Part shown: piece by piece, positions 56,011 to 64,000 of the stretch
Layout: each line of letters begins with the position of its first letter
Position numbering within the stretch: position 1 is the first letter of the stretch
From: Cryptomeria japonica
Lineage: Eukaryota; Streptophyta; Pinopsida; Cupressales; Cupressaceae
DNA length: 64,000 bases
Assembly (NCBI RefSeq): GCF_030272615.1
Contig: NC_081415.1
Location: 421,936,757-422,000,756, forward strand
Direction of reading: 5' to 3'
The notes under the pieces: model-generated
What the model was told of the DNA's origin: nothing
The model's input: only the letters and a program-made list of their open reading frames with translations
Database searches by the model: none
Position numbers and translations under genes: made by a program

Positions 56011-57352
56011 TTTCCCATGTTTATTTGGTTATGTTAAATAAGTGCATCGAGATGATGCACAATTTAAGGGGGGAAGGCTATCATAACCCTCTTTCTCTAT
56101 CATTTTGTGATTATTGTTAGAAGTGTTTTATTTATTAAGGTTGAAACTATTTTTAATAAAATGAAATAAATTGTGGACACACACACTTGAAAATCATAAA
56201 TTTTATTAGCAAATTAATTATTTATTCAAAAATCCAATTGAGCACATGTCGTAGGAGAAAATGAGAAGCTTTTTAGAAGTAGATTTCAAATTCCACTTTC
56301 TTGCATTTAACCCCCACTTTGTCAATAATTAATTTTGCGTGGATCAATTTTTGGAAAAGAATCTCAAAAATGCATTAATTCTCTTGATAGTGGAAAATGA
56401 TGAAAAAGGAGGTTGTGCCATTTTTAATGAAAAGTAGGAAGAATCTCTAAAATGAGAAGCTTCTAGAAGTAGGAAGATTTTTGTAGACAATTGTATTGTA
56501 GGAGATTGTTTTTTTTCAAGTTTTGAGGAGATCTTACCAAGTTAGAAGGAAGGATTGAAGAGGGATGCTTGGGGAGATTTGGAGGTGATTTAACATCAAG
56601 CGATTATGAAATCTAGGTTCCCTTCTTGTCTATTGCTTGCTTTGAAGAAAATAAATAAATTTTATGTACTTAAAAGAAAAAGGGAAAAAATTCTACTTGC
56701 ATGCGTTTTTCTATAGTAGATTTGTATAGGTTTTGATAGTAAAAATTTATATACAAATAAGGGAATACAAATTTGTTTATAGAATATATATATGAAAATG
56801 AGAAATACCTTTAAATAGTTTCTATTTTCTTCACTTTGGATTCTATTCTTTTCAAGAAATTTTAGTTTCTAAAAATAATAATAATAAAAGAATGAGATAT
56901 ATTAGGAATATATATTTCCTTATTCAAAAAAGATTTAGATTAGAATAATATAACTGTTTTTTTAGAGATCCATGTTTTTTTTTTCTTTCTCTATGTAAAT
57001 AAATTAAACTCTGTGAATTTACATTTTCAACTCTCTGTTTATTTAATCCTTTGAGTATATTATTTTGGAAACAATTCATCTCTCTGTGATTGTTCTTCGA
57101 ATACATATTCATCTGTGAATTTTACTGTGAATATTATCTCTAAGAATAATTTATTTCCGTCTGTGTATTTTACCTCTGGGATTAATTTATTTTCCATGTT
57201 TTTATTAATCGCTCAGGTTAGTCTAATTCCTTGTGTTTAATTAATCACCGGAATAATACATTCCCTTGTATCTATTTGACTCTGAGAATATATCATCCTC
57301 TGTACATTTAACTGGTAAAATTAAACACAAGATTAATTATATATATATATAT
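56011..57352 (+). mobile_element. Second, tandem 3' UTR, polypurine tract and LTR copy
   Basis: TTTATTTGGTTATGTTAAAT repeats the 3' UTR seen at 54604, followed by AAGGGGGGAAGGC and an LTR starting TATCATAACCC at 56079. Relative to the first copy it lacks about 43 bp after CTTTCTCTATC. It runs further 3', to AAACACAAGATTAATTATAT and a (TA)n run at 57336-57360. It probably arose by unequal recombination at TTTATT between LTR and 3' UTR. Confidence 0.7.
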
Positions 57353-60300
57353 ATATATATATTTATTGAGCCGATAGGCTCTTAGTATGGGCTTTTTAGG
57401 CCGAAAAATTGTCAGTATGCCGTGAAATTGTCATCGCGGCGGCCGGAAAGAGGGTTTACCAGTCCCGGGAAAAGGCTATGCACGGTTTGTTTTTTCAATT
57501 TTTTTCGCGGGTTTCGTTGGATCGGTTGGCAAGGCCGTCGGTTTTAGTTAATTGATGAATTATGTCTCGCACACGATGGGAGTAATTGTGTTGTTTGTCG
57601 TGCTAGGATCTCTTTACTCTTACCTACTCGCAAAAACAGCTCTTCTGATGGCTCCATTTTCGGTGCAGTTTTTATGTACGTTTCATTCTCTGCTCTAAAG
57701 AAATTTCTGTGTGGAGGAGGCTCTTCACCTGTTTTACTCTTTACAAACATTTGTTCCCTCGCAGCAATGAATTATTTTGCAACAGAGGCATTTGTTTTAC
57801 CCTTTCTTCCTACATAATATCCAAGATTGGAGGCTCAGGAATGGATATGCGAAGAAAAGAAAGAGTATGTGTGGTTCGATTTTATGGTTGTATTCTATTG
57901 TGGGTAGTCTTATTTTACCATTTTATGAGGTGGGGTTTAATTGGGTATTCTAATTTTTCATGTACAGACTCTGTCAGGACCCTGTGAGTAGCCCAAAAGA
58001 ACTACCCAAATGGAATTTCTAAGGATCCAACACTGGTCAAGCAACAGGGCATGCCAATGAAGTAATTCTCTACTAAAACCCAATATTATAGTCCTTGTTC
58101 TTAGTGTTAATGTCCATTCATTCTAATATAGCTTAATCGCATTGCTGTCAGTACTGCTTATGTTTAAGCCAAAATTTTGAAGCATGTTATCATATTGAAC
58201 CAAAATTGCCCAGATTTTGCTGTATTCGGAATTTTTTTGCTAGCTCCCAATTTAAAATCATGTTTTCTCATAGTTTGTTCGGCTTGAATTCCCAATTTAT
58301 AATTGATGGTGTGTTCTAATTTATGGCATTCCCCAAGCTATCTATCATGACCCATTTCGGAGAGGGAAGCACATCCTGGTAAACAATTTACATGAGGCAA
58401 ATTCAAGGGATTTATTGAATCTTTTTTTATCTTTTTTATGCCTTCTGAAACACTTTTCTCACATTTAAGAGATTGCTTGTAGCAATCTTATAAGTTGATA
58501 TTACCTTTGAAATGGATGTGACCTATTTTTGCTCTTCAGGTATGGGCTTGAACAAGAATATACTCTGCTACAGAAGAATATATTTTGGTCATTTACATTA
58601 TTTTCAAAATTTCCCACTTCTTAGAAGTGCCAAATTTGCGGTACTCTTGATTATGATGTCAAGTGAGGCAACACAACTGTATGATTTTATACTTTTGTCT
58701 TGCAATTTTTAGAGGAATTTTTACAGGCTTTTGCGGAAGGTCACCAAACATAAGCTCTCCGATTTCAGGGGTTCCTACATTAAAGACATTTTAGCAGCGA
58801 GTTTGCATTTCTGTGATAATTTTAGGGATATCTAAAGAGCAGTAACATTTGGGCATGAATTTTGGTAGGAAAATAATACCTGGTTTATCACTATATTGGT
58901 TTATGGGGACTAGGTTAAACTAGATAAGAAAGCCAGGAGTACTATTTGTTTGCCTTTTAGATTTTGTTTTCATCATTCATGAATGTAACAAAAGAACAAA
59001 GGTTGTTTATTTGATTTGTATGAGGGTGGAATGAGTTTATCCTTATCTTGTACCTAGTTTCTTCTCAGTTTAATTTGCATCTCTCTTGCAGTAAATATCA
59101 AGTGGAATAATTTTGGGTCTTCGATGTGCTATTCACTTGCAAAGTGTTCCTTTTATACAAAATTCTTTTGCAGACAACAAAAAAGTGTTATTTTCTTGTG
59201 TTGTAACTTGCGGTGGGAGTTAGACATTGTGGTTTGGTAGGAGGTGTCTTATACCTTATTGAAGCCATATTAGCAATGAAAGGAGGGCTTGTCAAGTAAC
59301 GAAAGAATCCCACAATGTTCAAACTATTCCACCAACTTTCTAGTAGTGGCATCCTCATTTGATTGCTTCTATAACCAATGCAAAGTCCTCCTCAATGCCA
59401 GCATGAGGCCAGTTATGATCACAAGCTATTTGTGAACTAGTAAGAAGTGCTATTGCCACCACTATATGGTTAGGATGTTGTCTTAGATCTGGAGAAGTTA
59501 AGTAAAAATTTGCCTTGATCGTCTTTAAACTACTGTTCCACTCAGTTGGATCCAGGTCACCCTTATGTTGCACCGTTGAAATTGAAATTGGTTCTTTTTT
59601 ATGCTTGAGGGAACTATTTGACCATAGAGGCTTTTACAATTTAATAATCTGAACCCTTATTGGGGATGTCTATGCAAGCATCTATCCATCTATGAAGAAT
59701 CACAATCATAGTTGGGAAGGATTCTGGATTCTTTGCAAGTCATGGCCTCAATAGTTGACAACTTGAAGCAACAGTCTGAGTCTCATTTTTTTAGAACACA
59801 TGGAAGAATCATGTTGGATGATCCTTCCATTTCTATACTACTGTATATTCAAGGGTTGTTTTTCCTAGACCTACAATGGGAGAATCAAGATATAATATAT
59901 ACCTCCTGCCGAGCCAAGCCTTGATGCCATCGAGTACACCCAACTTAGGTTGACTTGAAGGCAACAATCTCAGTTTCTAAATCGCCAATGGGAGATTCAA
60001 GATTAATATCCCACAAGCTGAGCCAAACCTTGATTTCGTTGAAGTGAGAAAGGAGCTCCTTCCAAATAGTGTATGCATATTGATGCAATGAAGACTAGAG
60101 GGTCCAATGAAGGATTTCCAATAGTCCAACCAATTGCACAAACACACAAGACACTCTATAGAGCAGCTAAATAACAATATGTTATTTGTTTATGCATAGT
60201 CATAACAGCATTAGCTGCATTACAATCTATTGCAATAGCCTTCCAACATGCTAGGTCTCAGCAGTTTGATTACAAATAGACAAATTATACAGTTTGAAAG

Positions 60301-60748
60301 ATATTATGATACAATGCTATACTAATCTTTCCTCTACATTCATCATTGACTCCCAATTACCTTCAAGAATGTTTATATCTAGTAGATTGTCATCTAATAG
60401 CCCAGTATTGCAATGTTAAATTTTGAAGTCCCTTAGAATTACTTTCTGTTCTATACTGATATCAATATTTGAATGATTCCAATTTGGAAATTTATAAGTT
60501 ACAGAACCCTTTTTCTTTTAAATTTGTTTTTTATGAATTGTTTTTTATTGTCTTAGCACGTAGAGATAGCTCATTATGTTTTATTTTGGTTATGATTTTT
60601 GGGAGTAAAAGATGTAAAAAATTGTGATTACTTGTTAAAATCAATCATGTATACCAAAAGTTGCATCTATAGTCAACATCATTTAGCAAAGTGGTTGTAT
60701 ATAAATTTTTTTCGAAATGGATCTTATTAATGAATAATAAATTTATAG
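57353..60748 (+). other. Unassigned region: GC-rich island, local duplication, no confident gene
   Basis: 57400-57560 is unusually GC/CpG-rich for the window (CGCGGCGGCCGG, CCCGGG) and could be the promoter or first exon of a host gene. A short open stretch from ATG 57575 (MGVIVLFVVLGSLYSYLLAK) is hydrophobic but unrecognised. 59875-59935 is repeated at 59987-60045 (CAATGGGAGA(A/T)TCAAGAT.., offset 112 bp), diverged. The remainder resembles intron or spacer. Confidence 0.35.
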
Positions 60749-60902
60749 ATTGATGAATGGCTGGAATATGCACCCATATTTTCCTCTCAAGCTAACTTTG
60801 AAAAAGCATCTACTTATGTGGATAACTATCTCTCACTGCGGACATTCCTAGTTGGATATAATTTATTTGTACCTGATATACCAGTTTGGTTTGGTCTTGC
60901 AG
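60749..60902 (+). CDS. Exon of cytosolic glutamate-tRNA ligase (GST-like N-terminal domain), gene or pseudogene
   Basis: Between an acceptor (TTTATAG) and a donor (GCAG|GTACTG), 154 bp, phase 1 at the end. It reads IDEWLEYAPIFSSQANFEKA, then VDNYLSLRTFLVGYNL and VPDIPVWFGLA. This is the plant cytosolic GluRS N-terminal GST-C-like segment, whose usual wording is (I/V)DEW..YA..FSSGSEFE followed by RTFLVG and ADIA.W..LAG. Pro replaces two conserved Ala (ADIA read as PDIP), which argues for relaxed constraint. The next expected exon (GTGQRWESLRKS) is at best a broken match at 61080-61110 (GGACACACTGCATGGAAAGT), whose acceptor gives the wrong phase. Catalytic HIGH and KMSK-class motifs are not in the window. 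Confidence 0.65.
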
Positions 60903-61969
60903 GTACTGTTGTTTATTAATTGTCAAAGCGCTTTTATTTATGTAATCCTCTTTTCCTGCAGTTTGTACCAATTAAACCATATTTGCAAAATACAGGATGT
61001 TATTTAGTTATCTTCAAAAAAAGTTGCATGTCTGTCTATCTTAAAAGCTTGTTTGTTTAGTCTCTTGATCCTTTGTCAGGGGACACACTGCATGGAAAGT
61101 ATGAGCATACATTTATTTTGGGTTTATTATTTCTTCTTTTCTTGCAAGAGGGCATGAGCCTCAATTCGTATGGCATGATAATAGCAGTTTGCCAAAATCT
61201 CGCTGGAGTAGCATATGTGGGAATTAATTATTTTATTGGGATTTCAGGAGAACAAAGTATAGTAATAATGTGGTTTATAAATGACAAAAAGAGATGAAAT
61301 TTCATGGAATGTAATGTGCTTTAAAATATATAAGCTAAAAATAAGATTCTCTATCATTATTTAAGTTAATCTTGACCTGTCCGGATTCACTAGGGCTAAC
61401 CTAGGATGGCATGGTCTTGCGAAACCAGACAAAGACAAGACATTATGAGATTCATTAGTAAAGCCAAACTGATTCATTTTCTATGGCTAGTTTAGGAATT
61501 GATGAATGTTATGTACAGACGTTCTGAGTCACAATACAATGATTCAGATATTTCATAATGTTTTCAGAGGTGATGATGGAATTTACCCATTTTTCACTTG
61601 GTGTATGACTCAAAATAGAAGGTTACAATTAGCTTATGTCTAATTCTCATTAGAATTAGCTTTCATACGATTTGAAACATACAAAAAATTACTATTTCAT
61701 TTGTTGTCCATTTATAAGATCTCATCAGTGGTTAGCTATAGCCTGAGTTTAATTATTCTTAGAAGTCTTAAGACTTTTACATCTGGTTTTGAACAATACC
61801 AACTCAACGGTTGTATGCTAGCTAATTGTTAGTTTCTGCAACATGATTGATAACTTAGATCCGAGCTGTGGGGGTTTTGAAGGGTTTTTGTTACTGGTAA
61901 GTATTAAGCTTGTGAAGTCGTCTAATATTTGTTGTGATTAATTTTTTATTGGGTAATTTTCTTTCTCGG
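60903..61969 (+). other. Intron-like region with a doubtful second GluRS exon
   Basis: No gene beyond the weak GluRS-like match at 61080-61110. AT-rich, with no recognisable repeat. Confidence 0.3.
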
Positions 61970-62945
61970 TTAAGTTTGTATTGAAAAGGAAATTTTTATT
62001 CTTTGTATCTAAATTGTTGAATTCTAATCAAAATGTAGTTAGTTGCAAATTTGGATCTGTGGTGGTCGATTGGAGATTATTAATTTTAATGGGTTTATTT
62101 TCTATATAAATTTTATATCCAAATCAAAATGCTTTAGTTACAGATTTGCTTTTTTGATTGTAGAATGCAATTTATAATGATTATCTTTTAGTGGGTGGCT
62201 AATCTTTTTTAATGGAGACTTTGCGCTTAAATGGAAGTTCATATCTGTCTGTAAATTGGGACTAGATTTGGAATTATTTTGATTATTGTATATATTTAAA
62301 TTGAAGTGCCTTTAGTTGCAGACTTGGGTCACCGGTTACAGAATGCACTTATATATCTATCTTCGTGATAGGAATTTTTTTAATGTTTAAATCAAAGTGT
62401 ACCGAATGACAGCTTTGGATTTATGGTTGTAGATAGCAATTTTTTATAATAGTTCTCAACGACTACTTTTGTTTATGTAACTCTATCGAAATCCAACTGT
62501 TTAGAATGTGGATTTGGTTTTGTAGTTGTAGTTTGCAATTTATTTTTTTATAATGGGTATTTTTTTGAAGAGAAATTTTGAACTCGGATCAAAGTACATA
62601 TAAGTACTGAGTAGGATTTCTGCTTGTAGATTGCAATTTATTTGAATTATTCTAATTGTAAGTTCTTTTTTCTGTGTAAAATCTGTATTCAAATCAAATT
62701 GCACTTAGTTGCAGACATAGATTTCTGGCTGTAGATTGCAGTTTATTATTATTTTGTTTTAAATGTTAGACTTTTTTTCCTACGTAAACTTTGTATTCAA
62801 ATAAAATTACATTTAGTTGCAGGCTTGGTTTTTTGATTGTGGATTGCAATTTATTATATTTTAAAAAAATGGATTGCTTACTTTCTATATAAAGTTTGTA
62901 TTAAAAATCAAAGTATATCTAATTGATTTTTATTTGTTGAAGTCT
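61970..62945. repeat. Degenerate ~100-bp tandem array
   Basis: The marker AGTTGCAGACTTGGATTT..GGTTGTAGATTGCAATTTATT recurs near 62042, 62136, 62314, 62407, 62501, 62609, 62711, 62816 and (faintly) 62920, with steps of 93-108 bp (one double step). A linked marker TTTGTATTCAAATCAAA precedes most units. Strongly diverged; no coding sequence. Confidence 0.7.
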
Positions 62946-63479
62946 AATCTAATTGTGCAGTTGTAATCATGTTGCTGAGGAGTCGCCAGCATCTGACCAG
63001 TCTTCTCTGGGCAGTTTAGGTGTTGCAATATATCATTTTTCTCCTGGTTAGAATTAGTTTCTCTGTCTCGTACATGTAGTCAGAAGAGATCACCTTTAAG
63101 AAGCCTTTTAAATACGTTTGTCTTGTCTCTTGGATCTATCAAATTGTGTGCCTTTCTTAATAAGAGAATGTGTTTGGATTCTCGTGGGTATACAATATGT
63201 TAATGTTATTATGATAACCTTATCTTTACTTTTTTAAACTTCCTCATACAATGTCCATTTCCAACTGTCCCATTCTGCTTTTCTATATTACTTTATTTCA
63301 AACAGTAGATTAATAATCTCCATTTAAACATTATTCTTCTTTTATTGTACTTTAGTGAGAAGTAAAAATGATCAAATGTAATGGTGCAATTTAAAAACTA
63401 CCTTTTTGTTTTCACAAATTTCGCCTATCGGCTTCGTGTTGCGGGCGCATAGCTTGCAACTGCTAGTTTATTTATCGTT
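62946..63479. other. No gene seen
   Basis: A brief Ser-rich open stretch (62960-63050) has no recognised homologue. Otherwise AT-rich sequence up to the repeat X boundary. Confidence 0.35.
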
Positions 63480-64000
63480 GCGCAGTGGTCCGTAGGATAC
63501 GTGGGATCCCCACTCCTTCTCCCTTAACTTCCAACCGCCATTAATTGCCTTTAAAAAAAAAAAAAATATGATAGTAAATTAATTTGGTAGTTTAAAAAAA
63601 TTATTAGTAAATTTTTTTTATTATTATAAATTGGTTATAATTAAATTAAGATTTCATTAAACTTTTTATTAGGCAAATTTATGTTTAGGTTAATATTAAT
63701 GATAGTTGATACTTCTAATTTGAAATATAGTTTAGTAAACTTGTTTATAATTAATCTTTCAATTGATAAATTTATGTTTGTAAATTAATTTATAACTATA
63801 TGTAATTTGGAATCATTTATTTGGATTAAGACTTATTGGGTTATTTAGACATTTTTTTTTATTCATTAAAATATATCAATTTATAATATTATAATTGTCA
63901 ATTCAAGTTAATTATTGATCAAATTGTCTAATTCCTTGGATCCCTTAACCAATTGTTTAATCAAGTAAATAAATATCTAATTCAAAATTGTCCTCATTTA
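63480..64000. repeat. Dispersed repeat X, copy 2 (cut by the window end)
   Basis: Matches 19215-19680 from GCAGTGGTCCGTAGGATACG to the last base, with a ~60-bp segment (63755-63815) absent from copy 1. Sequence upstream of 63480 differs from that upstream of copy 1, so 63480/19215 marks one edge of the repeat. Confidence 0.7.

Larger units (their letters stand above)
28621..57352 (+). mobile_element. Chromodomain Ty3 element B, split by a 21.4-kb CACTA transposon
   Basis: The left arm (28621-30735) has PBS, gag, protease and the start of RT. The right arm (52109-57352) has the rest of RT, RNase H, integrase, chromodomain, polypurine tract and a doubled 3' LTR region. The same RT sentence is continuous in element A (15447-15480), so the arms are halves of one element: KKKDGT ends the left arm and LRLCIDYR starts the right arm, in frame after removal of one ACC copy. 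Confidence 0.9.

Noticed and set aside
57544-57750. 68-codon minus-strand ORF in the GC-rich island
   Set aside because: No family recognised, no splice or promoter support; kept only as part of the unassigned region.
62960-63055. Possible next GluRS exon
   Set aside because: The translation does not resemble GluRS linker or catalytic sequence.

Overview
The window looks like the accessory DNA of a large, repeat-filled seed-plant genome, most likely a gymnosperm. This is inferred from deeply nested LTR and LINE retrotransposons, a chromodomain Ty3 element resembling the conifer IFG7/Galadriel type, a PLS-type PPR fragment, and very sparse host sequence. Almost every base to about 57.35 kb is transposon-derived. 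Nearly all coding frames are decayed, but many stay in one frame for kilobases and are broken by single stop codons rather than indels.

Layout. (1) 1-10487: the 3' part of a Tat/Ogre-like Ty3 element: pol with two RNase H domains, a long spacer, an antisense ORF with a plant mobile domain (PMD), a GCGCT-repeat tract, a polypurine tract and the 3' LTR. (2) 10488-14103: LINE1, on the minus strand, whose reverse transcriptase is cut by that LTR. (3) 14104-19177: chromodomain Ty3 element A, 5'-truncated where LINE1 abuts it. (4) 19178-24545: a dispersed repeat (second copy at 63480-64000) split by LINE2, a 5'-truncated LINE that carries an extra third ORF before its 3' end. (5) 24546-28146: LTR-like sequence, primer binding site and gag-protease of another Ty3 element. 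(6) 28147-57352: element B, a sister of A, whose reverse transcriptase is split by a 21,373-bp CACTA transposon (30736-52108) with CACTA termini, a 3-bp ACC target duplication and an open frame across the empty site. (7) 57353-64000: mostly unassigned sequence with one recognisable host exon (GST-like N-terminal domain of cytosolic glutamate-tRNA ligase, + strand), a degenerate ~100-bp tandem array and the second copy of the dispersed repeat.

The most interesting part is the CACTA element. It holds a PPR gene fragment, an apparently intact 8-exon gene resembling TNPA/Transposase_24, internal and terminal TCGATG-rich repeat blocks, and about 12.8 kb of cargo. The cargo contains two paralogous long minus-strand genes of unknown function. 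One runs about 1,215 codons in one frame and is split by a solo LTR with a GAAAC target duplication. Its promoter region has a TATA-like box and a ~130-bp tandem array. A protein of similar plan (alpha-helical PMD/Transposase_32-like N-terminus, low-complexity linker, coiled-coil C-terminus) also occurs antisense in the Tat element and as ORF3 of LINE2. The same kind of protein therefore appears to travel with three unrelated transposon classes in this one window.
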